From NCBI GenBank assembly GCA_001001795.1, contig LCLB01000003.1:1-34017 (forward strand): a stretch of 34,017 nucleotides of DNA. Reading direction: 5' to 3'. The DNA comes from Parcubacteria group bacterium GW2011_GWF1_45_5 (GTDB taxonomy: Bacteria; Patescibacteriota; Minisyncoccia; UBA6257; Brennerbacteraceae). The notes under the pieces were generated by a model that did not search any database, was not told where the DNA came from, and saw nothing but the letters and a program-made list of their open reading frames with translations. The translations under genes were made by a program, and so were the position numbers. Below are positions 21,986 to 30,642 of this stretch, piece by piece (position 1 is the first letter of the stretch; each line of letters begins with the position of its first letter).

Positions 21986-22764
21986 AAAACCAAACCCATG
22001 GGAAATATAATTCTTTGTTATTCGGCATTATCCGTATTAAAGTTCTTTCCTGGAGATCGTTGTGCGTCTTACGGGGCAATATGTGGCGGTGGCTATGCGC
22101 CTGGGCTATATTTCTTAAGTCATACGGTATCCAGAAGAGAAACAAGAACTTTACGAGATCGGTGAGTTTATGGTATCCTGTGCTCCACGAACAGTCGTAT
22201 TATGCCGATATTGATCCGGTATATTTGTACCAGAATGCGTGGTGTGCCGGGAAAGTTTTCGAAAGCAGTCCGAAACAACACATAGATGTCGCTTCAAGCC
22301 TGCAATTTGTTTCAATGATCGGTCAGTATCTACCCGTTACTTTCATAGATATCCACAATCCGGAGCTTTCCTTTTATGGGGTTTCGTATCAAAAAGGAGA
22401 TGTTTGCGAACTCCCGTTCGCCGACAGCTCGGTTGTTTCATTAAGCAGTCTGTGTGTTATTGAACATATTGGACTGGGGCGTTACGGAGATACCCTTGAT
22501 GCATTCGGATCCGAGTCCGCCGCTCATGAGCTTAGCCGGGTTATTGCTCCTGGCGGGCACCTGTACATCAGTGTTCCGGTGGACGAGGGGAACCGCATTT
22601 ATCATAATGCACATCGGGCCTTTACCAGGGAATATATTGTTAAAGAATTGTTCAGGAACCTCAAATTGGTAAGTGAACAATATATTTACGGACGAAAAAT
22701 GGAATCAAGTTATGTTTCTTCGAAAGGATTCGGGACGGGATTGTTTGAATTTACGAAACCATGA
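21982..22764 (+). CDS. DUF268 family protein (methyltransferase-like fold)
   Basis: 260 residues. The C-terminal two thirds match DUF268: HIDVASSLQFVSMIGQYLPV, then VCELPFADSSVVSLSSLCVI, EHIGLGRYGDTLDAFGSESA, LSRVIAPGGHLYISVPVDEG and NAHRAFTREY. It is similar to class I SAM methyltransferases, but the glycine-rich motif I is not obvious (DVASSLQF), so catalysis is uncertain. DUF268 genes are typical of surface-polysaccharide clusters. The N-terminal 60 residues are basic and hydrophobic. Confidence 0.82.
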   Translation: MKNQTHGKYNSLLFGIIRIKVLSWRSLCVLRGNMWRWLCAWAIFLKSYGIQKRNKNFTRSVSLWYPVLHEQSYYADIDPVYLYQNAWCAGKVFESSPKQHIDVASSLQFVSMIGQYLPVTFIDIHNPELSFYGVSYQKGDVCELPFADSSVVSLSSLCVIEHIGLGRYGDTLDAFGSESAAHELSRVIAPGGHLYISVPVDEGNRIYHNAHRAFTREYIVKELFRNLKLVSEQYIYGRKMESSYVSSKGFGTGLFEFTKP

Positions 22765-23768
22765 GATCTCGCAAACGGATTATTATTCTTGAGCACGGGG
22801 GAGGAGAGCTTTCCAATCAGCTTTGGAATTTTATAAGCATATATGCGCATTGTTGCCAGCAGGGTTATAACCTTGAGAATTATTCGTTTTCTGAATATGC
22901 GCCATGGTTCAAGATTCCCCTTAAGAAGCCATTATTGTTTATATTTTTCTTTTTTCCCTTTTGGGTTCTTGAAAAATTAGGAGGATATGAGACGGTTGCC
23001 GCAAGCTTTCTCTTTCGAGCACTCAAGAAATACATCCGGTTTGTTTATGGGTGGTACGCGGCCGCCATAAAGGTTCTTTATACCGACCGTATCGTATCGT
23101 CCGATTCGGGGGTGATCCGTTTGGATAACACGGCTTTACAGAATCCTTTTGAAAAAATTTTAGCCCATCACGCATCGGCGTACGGTACCGGATGGTTGTT
23201 CCGCAATTACACAGGGATGAAAACCTATCGTAAAGAGATACAGGAATATTTCGAACCGCAGGAAAAGCATAAGAGGAAAGCGTCGGCGCTGGTGAATGGT
23301 TGTCGCGAGAAGTACCGTTACATTATCGGAGTCCACATACGGCAGAGAAATCAATGGGACACCCGGGTTTCTTTCGAAGAGGATTGCGAAGCTTGGAAAA
23401 CCTATGCCGCAAAACCGTTTTTTTATCCTTTACATTTCTCGTTTGTTCGGGTATTTTTGAAATCCTATTGCGACTTTTTTCATAAGAACCCGAATGAAAC
23501 TTGTTTTGTCATCTGCTCCAATAAGTCCGTTCCAGAAGAAGACTTTCCGGGCATGCATTGCGTTTTGAGCAAGGGAAACTGCATCGAAGACATGCTGACC
23601 CTTGCCTCATGTGATTGCGTTATCGGGAGTGATTCCACATTAAGTGCGCTTTCGTCGTGGTGGGGAGACATTCCCTTGATAGCTATGCAAGAAAACCCCG
23701 ATTGGGGCTATTATACGGACAAAAAAGGATATTTCGAAAATAAGTATGTGACGGCAGTACATTATTAA
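22761..23768 (+). CDS. Fucosyltransferase-like protein (GT11-like)
   Basis: 335 residues. The N terminus has LEHGGGELSNQLWNFISIYA, like the G-x-L-x-NQ-(L/M) start of GT11 alpha-1,2-fucosyltransferases; GVHIRQRNQWD (H192, R194) matches the GDP-fucose-binding H-x-R-x-x-D motif in loose form; DCVIGSDSTLSALSSWWG resembles the late STFS-x-W motif. A hydrophobic stretch lies at residues 58-70. Unlike true GT11 enzymes, the HxRR doublet is HIRQ. It overlaps the preceding DUF268 gene by four bases. Confidence 0.68.
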   Translation: MRSRKRIIILEHGGGELSNQLWNFISIYAHCCQQGYNLENYSFSEYAPWFKIPLKKPLLFIFFFFPFWVLEKLGGYETVAASFLFRALKKYIRFVYGWYAAAIKVLYTDRIVSSDSGVIRLDNTALQNPFEKILAHHASAYGTGWLFRNYTGMKTYRKEIQEYFEPQEKHKRKASALVNGCREKYRYIIGVHIRQRNQWDTRVSFEEDCEAWKTYAAKPFFYPLHFSFVRVFLKSYCDFFHKNPNETCFVICSNKSVPEEDFPGMHCVLSKGNCIEDMLTLASCDCVIGSDSTLSALSSWWGDIPLIAMQENPDWGYYTDKKGYFENKYVTAVHY

Positions 23769-23775
23769 AATCACT

Positions 23776-25511
23776 ATGTGCGGAATTTTGGGCGTAGCAC
23801 AATTTGAAAAACATGGCGTGACCCGGGAAGTGTTCGAAAGAGCGTTGGATACGCTGTCTCATCGAGGTCCGGACAGTTTCGGTATATTTTCCGATCAAGA
23901 AGTGTATTTGGGAAACAGGAGGCTGTCCATTATTGATTTGAGTCCCGGAGGCGGTCAGCCCATGAGCCTGAGGTGTAAAAAAACCCGGAAAAAATTTCAA
24001 CTAGTGTTCAACGGCGAGCTGTACAATTTTAAGGAGTTGCGGGTAATCCTGGAACAATCGGGACATGTCTTTCGGACCGGTTCCGATACCGAAGTTGTTC
24101 TGCATGCATTTGAACAGTGGGGAACAGATTCTTTTGAAAAATTAAGGGGGATGTTTGCTTTGGCCCTGTGGGATGAAGAAAAAAAGAAATTATTTCTTGC
24201 CCGGGATCGTTTTGGGATAAAACCGTTATATTTTTCGCAGAATCACGATTACTTTGCCTTTGCCTCGGAAATCAGAGCTTTGAAATCACTTATCGGGAAT
24301 CATGTTTCGATCCGTCAAGAGGCAATTTACGAGTTTTTAAGACAAGGTTATATATCCCAGCCCGGAACGTTTTATCGTGGTATCCGAGCCTTGGAGGCCG
24401 GGTCATTTCTTGTCGTTTCTTCTGACGGCATTGAGGCGGGGAAATTTTTCGATCTTATTTCGTATTATGATCAGGAAAAATATCCGCATTCTTTTGGAGA
24501 AGCGGTCGGCGAAGCGCGGAGCGTTCTTCAAGACAGTGTGCGTCATCATATGCTTTCCGATGTTCCTGCCGGTCTGAATCTCCGAACATACACGCGCTTG
24601 CAAGTTCTTTCAAAACAGATCACTACGACGTTCCGATCAGTGGTCTGGATTTTCTTGTTTTTCTTGAGAGGATTTTCGAATACATGGATCAACCAACCAG
24701 CGACGGGGTCAATACGTTTTTTGTATCTTTGGCGGCGAAACAAGCCGGATTGAAGGTGGTGCTTTCCGGGCTTGGAGGAGACGAAATTTTCGGAGGATAC
24801 CCGTCTTTTATTGATATTCCCCGTTTACGGAAAATAAATTTTGGTTTGCGTTCTTTCCGCAACTTGGGCGGGTTCGACGTTATGGCAAGATATCGCCCAT
24901 TCTGGGGGAAGGCTTCGAAATTGGAAGAGTTTTCGGGTGAACGTTGCGTTTCTGATATGTGGCGGGCTTATCGTTCCCTCTTTACCGGAAGGCAGATAAG
25001 AATGATTATGCCGGATACGCCGGGCGATATGGACGATGGCTCCGGGAAAGAAACTTTTTGCGAGAAAAAGCATTCCGTACAAAGCACGATTTCATACTAC
25101 GAGATGACCAGGTACATGAAAAATCAGCTTCTGCGCGACAGCGATGTATTTTCTATGGCGCATAGCGTTGAGCTCCGGGTTCCTTTTGTGGACGATTTTG
25201 TCATGAAGTTCGGTACTGCCCTGCCGGATTCCTATAAGATTTCCGGAGGCAAGACAAAACTAATTTTGAAGGAAGTGTTGCGTTCTTCCGTCCCGCGATC
25301 CATCCTGGAAGCTCCCAAGAAAGGATTTGTTTTACCGATTTCCCTGTGGATGAAAAATGAAGCCCAAGGGATTATCTGGGATGAGCTTGGATCTTCGGAG
25401 TTCTTCGATAAAAAAACCATACGGGATGTTTTGGGATTGTTCAAGAACAACCGAATTCATTGGTCGCGGGTTTGGTCATTATTTGTTTTACAGAGATTCT
25501 TACGGAAATGA
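23776..25511 (+). pseudogene. asnB: Asparagine synthetase B, interrupted by deletion and frame change
   Basis: A glutamine-dependent asparagine synthetase of about 620 residues is recognisable but split. The first part (frame from 23776) is an intact glutaminase domain starting MCGILGVAQ with nucleophile C2, then LSHRGPDSFGIF, FNGELYNFKELR, TGSDTEVVLHAFEQWG, ARDRFGIKPLYF and HHMLSDVPAG. At about 24574 homology jumps to another frame, where SPNIHALASSFKTDHYDVPI and EYMDQPTSDGVNTFF, then LSGLGGDEIFGGYPSF and VELRVPFVDDFVMKFG, continue to 25511. The missing piece, about 45 codons, holds the ATP-pyrophosphatase loop SGG-x-DS. Read as separate frames the gene gives 23776-24753 and 24684-25511. Without the loop it cannot make asparagine; assembly error is possible. 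Confidence 0.85.
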
Positions 25512-26575
25512 TGAAGATTCTGTTTGTTTCTAATGATTTTTCGGGATTCGGCGGGATACAACAGGTAGTCCGTGATTTTCTCGCTATGGTTGAACCGTTA
25601 GCGGACCTTCGCGTTGCCATGTGCAAAGGGAACAGTTTTGTTCAAAAGGTCTTTTTTGTGTTAGAAGTCTTTTGTCAGTCATTGTTTCACCCCCCGGAAT
25701 TCATTATCTATAATCATATTAATTATTCTCCCGTTGCTCTTGTTTTATTCCGAATCACTAAAATTCCGTACGCATTAATGATATACGGGACAGATGCCTG
25801 GGACCTAAGAAACAAGATGAAAGTGCAAGCGATGCGGAAAGCACACTCCATTATTTCTTCTTCACGTTTTACCCAGTCCGTAGTGGAAAAGCAGCCGGGT
25901 ATCCTCTCAACGAAGTTCTTTATTATGGAGCCGACCATTGATACCGGCGTGTTTTCAGTGAAGAACGATTCTGAGATTATGGCATTGCGCGCATCACAGG
26001 GGTTATCCGATAAAAAGATTATTCTTTATGTAGGTCGGCTTTCGAAAAAAGATCAATACAAGGGATATGATTTAGTGGTAAAGGCGCTGCCGGCCGTACT
26101 AAAAAGGATACCTAATGCGATGTATGTGATTTTTGGCGCTGGCGACGATATGGGGCGAGTCAAAGAATTGGTTACGGAAAGAAGCTTGGAAGGCAAAGTT
26201 GTTTTTTCCGGAATATCGGATGAGAAGAAAATTCAGTATTATCAATCGGCCGACGTATTTATTATGCCTTCAACCGGAGAAGGATTTGGTATAGTATATC
26301 TTGAGGCCTTATCGTGCGGGACGCCTGTTATCGCGGGGGACATTGATGCTTCTTCCGAGCCGCTTTTAGGCGGAGAGCTGGGATTGCTGATTGATCCCCG
26401 GGATGTTCAACAAATTGCGAATTCTCTTATTACCGTATTGAGCGGAGAAGCGAACCCCCTTTTCTACCGTAAAGCATATCTTCACGATCAGGTCGTAAAA
26501 TATTTCGGACATTTGGCGTTCCAAGAGCGGGTACGTCATTATGTGCGCATTATCGAACATGAATTACAAAGATAA
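25508..26575 (+). CDS. Glycosyltransferase family 4 (GT-B)
   Basis: 355 residues from ATG at 25508, which overlaps the asnB stop (ATGA). The N-terminal Rossmann domain starts MKILFVSNDFSGFGGIQQVV; the C-terminal GT4 domain shows ILYVGRLSKKDQYKGYDLVV, VIFGAGDDMGRVKELV and the E-x7-E signature STGEGFGIVYLEALSCGTPV. It adds a sugar from a nucleotide donor with retention of configuration. Upstream open frame from 25460 lies inside asnB and is not used. Confidence 0.92.
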   Translation: MMKILFVSNDFSGFGGIQQVVRDFLAMVEPLADLRVAMCKGNSFVQKVFFVLEVFCQSLFHPPEFIIYNHINYSPVALVLFRITKIPYALMIYGTDAWDLRNKMKVQAMRKAHSIISSSRFTQSVVEKQPGILSTKFFIMEPTIDTGVFSVKNDSEIMALRASQGLSDKKIILYVGRLSKKDQYKGYDLVVKALPAVLKRIPNAMYVIFGAGDDMGRVKELVTERSLEGKVVFSGISDEKKIQYYQSADVFIMPSTGEGFGIVYLEALSCGTPVIAGDIDASSEPLLGGELGLLIDPRDVQQIANSLITVLSGEANPLFYRKAYLHDQVVKYFGHLAFQERVRHYVRIIEHELQR

Positions 26576-27278
26576 AATATACGATCGGTATGTCTCTTTG
26601 CAAACCAGCAACATACTTAAAATTCAAACATTTGCCGAATTTGAGAAGCAATTCCCTGTGTGGGACAAATATTTCGGGGATATCCTGACTTGTAAAGACG
26701 CGGCGATTGTTGATGTCGCCTGCGGGAATGGAGATCTTGTTCATTGGCTCAATACCAGAGGTTATAAGAATGTCGTCGGCATAGATATCAGTGAAGAGCA
26801 GGTTTCGGTTGCGCAAGGGTTGGGTTTGGGTAACGTTTCCCGGGCGGATTTTCGGGAATATCTGAAAGAGAAAATCGATTATTTCGATGCTGTTTTCGCT
26901 CTGGATATTTTGGAACATTTTCCCAAGGCAGAAATGCTGGAGGCGGTAGACCTGTTTTTCCGTTCTTTAAAGAAAGGCGGTCTTTTAATAATCAAAATGC
27001 CCAACGGCGATAGTCCGTTTTTTGGCAGATACGCGTTTGGCGATTTTACCCACGAAACTATCATGACGGACAGGAGCTTTAAAGAGGTTTTCTCTTTTAT
27101 CGGATTTAGAGAATATCAATTCAAGGAAGCGGGACCGATTCCCCACGGGGTATTTTCTTTTGTGCGATATTGTTTATGGCAATTGTCGCGTTTGGTGGTG
27201 AATGTTTATCTTCTGGCGGAAACAGGCAGGAGGGGCAACGTGCTTACGCAAAATATTATCGCGATCGCAAAAAAATGA
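26559..27278 (+). CDS. SAM-dependent methyltransferase (class I)
   Basis: 239 residues from ATG at 26559 (17-base overlap with the GT4 gene). Motif I is AAIVDVACGNGDLVHWL, followed by the acidic ribose-binding end NVVGIDISEEQ, and motif IV region FDAVFALDILEHFPKAEM. KKGGLLIIKMPNGDSPFFGR closes the fold. It probably methylates a sugar or lipid-linked intermediate of this cluster; the acceptor is unknown. Confidence 0.88.
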   Translation: MNYKDKIYDRYVSLQTSNILKIQTFAEFEKQFPVWDKYFGDILTCKDAAIVDVACGNGDLVHWLNTRGYKNVVGIDISEEQVSVAQGLGLGNVSRADFREYLKEKIDYFDAVFALDILEHFPKAEMLEAVDLFFRSLKKGGLLIIKMPNGDSPFFGRYAFGDFTHETIMTDRSFKEVFSFIGFREYQFKEAGPIPHGVFSFVRYCLWQLSRLVVNVYLLAETGRRGNVLTQNIIAIAKK

Positions 27279-28441
27279 AACGGCTTGGCATTTTCATTTC
27301 TCACCCCATTCCGTACCATATTTTGGTCTACCGGGAGCTTGCGCGCCGTATTGATCTTAAAGTTTTTTTTTATTCTCGCTTCGGGGTAGAGAAATATTTT
27401 GACCCGCAGTTTAAGAAAGAGATTAGCTGGGACATTCCTTTACTGGATGGATATCAATATGTCTTTTTGAAGAACCGGAGTCCGGGTAAAAATTTTTCCT
27501 TTTGGGATTTTATAAATTTTGATATTTTAAAGGTTTTGAAACAAGAAAAATTCGACGCGGTATTATTAAATTCTTGGTCTTATGCGAGCGATTGGATCGC
27601 ACTGTTCTTCTGTTTATTTTCAAGGATTCCAGTATTGTTTCGGGTCGAAAATGCCTATATCCACGAACTACAGAAACCGAAATGGAAGATTTATTTGAAA
27701 AAAATCGTTTTGGGAAAGTTTATTTTTTCTTTCGTGAACACTTTTTTGTATATCGGAGAACAAAACAGAAAATTTCTTCGTTACTATGAAGTCCCGGAGC
27801 GAAAACTTTTTCCGGCTCTTTATTGCATTGAAAACGATCGTTTTGCGAATGCATACGACAGGTTGTGCTCAAAACGTCGGGAGCTGCGGGATAAATGGGA
27901 TATTCCCCAAGATGCGGTAGTGATATTTTCCGGCGGCACGAAGCTTTCCCGGAAAAAGAGATCCATGGATCTTATCAGGGCGTTTGCCGATCTTCCAACT
28001 GACCCCAAAGCCGTTTTGGTGCTTATCGGAGAAGGAGAATTGAAAGAAGAGGCACGTGCCTATATAAAGGAACGCAAGATTCGGAATATTGTGTTTACCG
28101 GTTTTGTCAATTATAGCGAAATGCCGGAACTTTACATTGCTTCGGATATATTGGTATTACCTTCCGGAGCAGGAGAGACATGGGGGGTAGTGGTCAATGA
28201 AGCAATGTGCTGTCGTCTCCCTGTGATTGTTTCCGATTTGGTTGGTTCGGGAGAAGATTTGGTTCATAACGGAGAAAACGGTTTTGTGTTCAAGTGCGGG
28301 GATATTACGGAATTGACCAAGAACATTCAGGCTTTGGTGGGAGATGAGAATATGCGGCGCCGTTTCGGAGAAAAATCTTTTGAAATCGTTAAAAAATATT
28401 CATGCAGTGCCGTAGCCGAAGCTATAGAAAAAGCATTATGA
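27275..28441 (+). CDS. Glycosyltransferase family 4 (GT-B)
   Basis: 388 residues from ATG at 27275 (ATGA overlap with the methyltransferase). It starts MKRLGIFISHPIPYHILVYR, then SWSYASDWIALFFCLFSRIP in the acceptor domain. The donor domain shows VVIFSGGTKLSRKKRSMDLI, VLIGEGELKEEARAYIKERK and the E-x7-E region GAGETWGVVVNEAMCCRLPV. Typical sugar transferase of a polysaccharide cluster; the sugar is unknown. Confidence 0.9.
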   Translation: MKRLGIFISHPIPYHILVYRELARRIDLKVFFYSRFGVEKYFDPQFKKEISWDIPLLDGYQYVFLKNRSPGKNFSFWDFINFDILKVLKQEKFDAVLLNSWSYASDWIALFFCLFSRIPVLFRVENAYIHELQKPKWKIYLKKIVLGKFIFSFVNTFLYIGEQNRKFLRYYEVPERKLFPALYCIENDRFANAYDRLCSKRRELRDKWDIPQDAVVIFSGGTKLSRKKRSMDLIRAFADLPTDPKAVLVLIGEGELKEEARAYIKERKIRNIVFTGFVNYSEMPELYIASDILVLPSGAGETWGVVVNEAMCCRLPVIVSDLVGSGEDLVHNGENGFVFKCGDITELTKNIQALVGDENMRRRFGEKSFEIVKKYSCSAVAEAIEKAL

Positions 28442-29481
28442 AAGTTTTGTTTGGTGGACACATTAAAATAGGAAACCAAGAAGCATCTTTGTTTAAGGCT
28501 TTTACGGAGTTGAGGGTTGATCTTTCGATAATCAATTTTGAAGACCATTTTAAGCTTTCTTTTTTGAACAGAGCGTTTAATAAGGCTGGTTTCACCAAAG
28601 TCCCCCGTTATTTTGGAGTACGGTCTCTTAATGAAAATTTGATAAAACAAGCGCTTACGTCGCGTCCAGACTTCATTTTGTTGTTTAAGCCGATTTTGAT
28701 TTTGCCGGAAACAGTCAGGCGGCTGGCTCGGGTAGCCAAGGTATATTCATGGTATCCGGATTATATATTGTTTCCCAAGACCTGTAGCTCTTATTTCTAC
28801 GAAGCCATCCCTCTTTACGATTGTCATTTTTCCTTCAGTCCGGAGAATGCAAACGGATTATTGGAATATGGGGCGAAGAAATCGATCTTTCTGCCCTGTG
28901 CTGCCGATATATCCTGTCATATGCCGGTAAAGGTTACCGAGGAGGAGAAAAAATCATTGGGTGCCGATATCGTTTTCGTTGGCACTTTTGTCAATGAAGA
29001 AAGATTCTGGTACTTGGAAAAATTATGTCAAGAGGGTTATAATCTCAAAATTTACGGTAATTCATGGAGAAAATGTGCTCCAAATTCTTGTTTGGTAAAA
29101 ACCGGGTGCATCCAGTTTAGGCAAGTCTGTTGCAAAGAAATGTCTAAAGTCTTCAATGCAAGCAAAATCGTGCTGTCTTTTCTCCGTAAACACAACAAAG
29201 ACGTTTTGACCTGTCGTAGTTACGAGATTCCGGCTTGCGGAGCATTTATGCTTCACGAAAGGACTCCCGAAGCCGTCAAGCTTTTCCGGGAAGATCAAGA
29301 AGCGTCCTTTTTTGATTCATACGAAGAAATGAAGAAAAAAATCGATTTTTTTCTAAAAAACGAAGATTTGCGTTTGAAGGTTGCGCAGGCCGGCTATAAG
29401 AAGATTGTTGAAGGAGGACATTTGTTTACCAACAGAATTCAGGATATCATTACCGCTCATCACAAACTATCAAGGGGATAA
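28438..29481 (+). CDS. CgeB-like glycosyltransferase
   Basis: 347 residues from ATG at 28438 (ATGA overlap with the previous gene). The N-terminal part has MKVLFGGHIKIGNQEASLFK and SRPDFILLFKPILILPETV; the C-terminal part carries the CgeB/COG4641 pattern HNKDVLTCRSYEIPACGAFM, YEEMKKKIDFFLKNEDLRLK and VAQAGYKKI. Family members were named for spore maturation in Bacillus but are common glycosyltransferases of surface glycans elsewhere. Unusually rich in cysteine for this cluster (about ten). Confidence 0.82.
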   Translation: MKVLFGGHIKIGNQEASLFKAFTELRVDLSIINFEDHFKLSFLNRAFNKAGFTKVPRYFGVRSLNENLIKQALTSRPDFILLFKPILILPETVRRLARVAKVYSWYPDYILFPKTCSSYFYEAIPLYDCHFSFSPENANGLLEYGAKKSIFLPCAADISCHMPVKVTEEEKKSLGADIVFVGTFVNEERFWYLEKLCQEGYNLKIYGNSWRKCAPNSCLVKTGCIQFRQVCCKEMSKVFNASKIVLSFLRKHNKDVLTCRSYEIPACGAFMLHERTPEAVKLFREDQEASFFDSYEEMKKKIDFFLKNEDLRLKVAQAGYKKIVEGGHLFTNRIQDIITAHHKLSRG

Positions 29482-29487
29482 AAAGAC

Positions 29488-30642
29488 ATGAATGTTACCA
29501 TTTCCGTTCCGGGCAGGTTCCATCTTTTCAATCTCGCCCAACAGTTACTCAAGAGGAGTTATTTAAAACAGCTGATTACCTCGTATCCGAAATTCGAAGT
29601 GAGTAAGTATGGTATTCCGACAAACAAAGTCAGTTCAATCGTGATTAAGGAGATTCTATTCCGTGGATGGCAAAAGCTGCCCCGGGTAGTGCAGGAAGCT
29701 TATAATCCCCAGTATTTCATCCATCATCTTTTCGACATTTTGGCGCGTCAAGCTCTTCAGGAGACCGATATTATTGTCGGAAGTTCTTCGTCTTTTTTAG
29801 AAACCCTAAGGAGGGCAAAGAGATTCGGTGCGAAAACCATTGTCGAGAGGGGGAGTTCCCACATAACATATCAGAACTTTGTTTTAAAAGAAGAATACGA
29901 AAGATCCGGCATTCCGATTAAGTCTTTCCAGGTGCCGCATCCCAAAATCATCGAGCAGGAACTGTGCGAATATGAGGAGGCGGATTATATCGGCATTCCT
30001 TCGTCTTTTGTCCGAAAAACATTTTTAGAGCGGGGTGTACCGGAAAGTAAGCTTATTCAGGTTCCTTACGGCGTTGACCTTTCCCAGTTTAGGCAACTAC
30101 CTAAAGAAGATGCCATATTCCGGATTGTGTTTGCCGGGACCATGACCATACGTAAAGGCGTTCATTATTTGCTCCGGGCATTTTCCGAGCTTAACCTCCC
30201 TCATGCGGAACTTTTATTGATAGGGTCATTAAGCAGTGAAGTAAATGAATTATTCAAAAAGTACGAAGGTGCGTTCAGATGGATTGGACGAATTCCCCAA
30301 TCGGAATTACATAAGTATTATTCCCAGGGTTCTGTTTTCGCGATGATGTCGGTTGAAGAAGGATTGGCTATGGTTATTCCCCAAGCAATGGCGTGTGGGC
30401 TACCGGTTATCGCGACCACCAATACCGGTGCGGAAGATATTGTCGAAAACGGGAAACAGGGATTTATCATTCCGATCCGCGATATTGACGCCTTAAAGGA
30501 AAAGATTCTTTATTTCTACGAACATCGGGATAAGATCGAGGAAATGGGTCGTTGTGCCAAGGAAAGGGTTTCGACAGGTTTTACGTGGGACGATTACGGT
30601 GACAAGATTATTGCTGCGTATGGGAAAATTTTTAAATCATAA
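29488..30642 (+). CDS. Glycosyltransferase family 4 (GT-B)
   Basis: 384 residues. N-terminal NVTISVPGRFHLFNLAQQLL; centre VPESKLIQVPYGVDLSQFRQ; donor domain VFAGTMTIRKGVHYLLRAFS and MMSVEEGLAMVIPQAMACGL followed by PVIATTNTGAEDIVENGKQG. The second acid of the E-x7-E signature is glutamine here (EGLAMVIPQ). It is one of the few genes in the window with a weak Shine-Dalgarno-like GGGG, about ten bases upstream, and is separated from the previous gene by six bases. Confidence 0.9.
   Translation: MNVTISVPGRFHLFNLAQQLLKRSYLKQLITSYPKFEVSKYGIPTNKVSSIVIKEILFRGWQKLPRVVQEAYNPQYFIHHLFDILARQALQETDIIVGSSSSFLETLRRAKRFGAKTIVERGSSHITYQNFVLKEEYERSGIPIKSFQVPHPKIIEQELCEYEEADYIGIPSSFVRKTFLERGVPESKLIQVPYGVDLSQFRQLPKEDAIFRIVFAGTMTIRKGVHYLLRAFSELNLPHAELLLIGSLSSEVNELFKKYEGAFRWIGRIPQSELHKYYSQGSVFAMMSVEEGLAMVIPQAMACGLPVIATTNTGAEDIVENGKQGFIIPIRDIDALKEKILYFYEHRDKIEEMGRCAKERVSTGFTWDDYGDKIIAAYGKIFKS

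Noticed and set aside
24540-24760. Programmed ribosomal frameshift in asnB
   Set aside because: There is no slippery heptamer at the join, and conserved catalytic sequence is missing rather than only out of frame, so slippage could not restore the enzyme.
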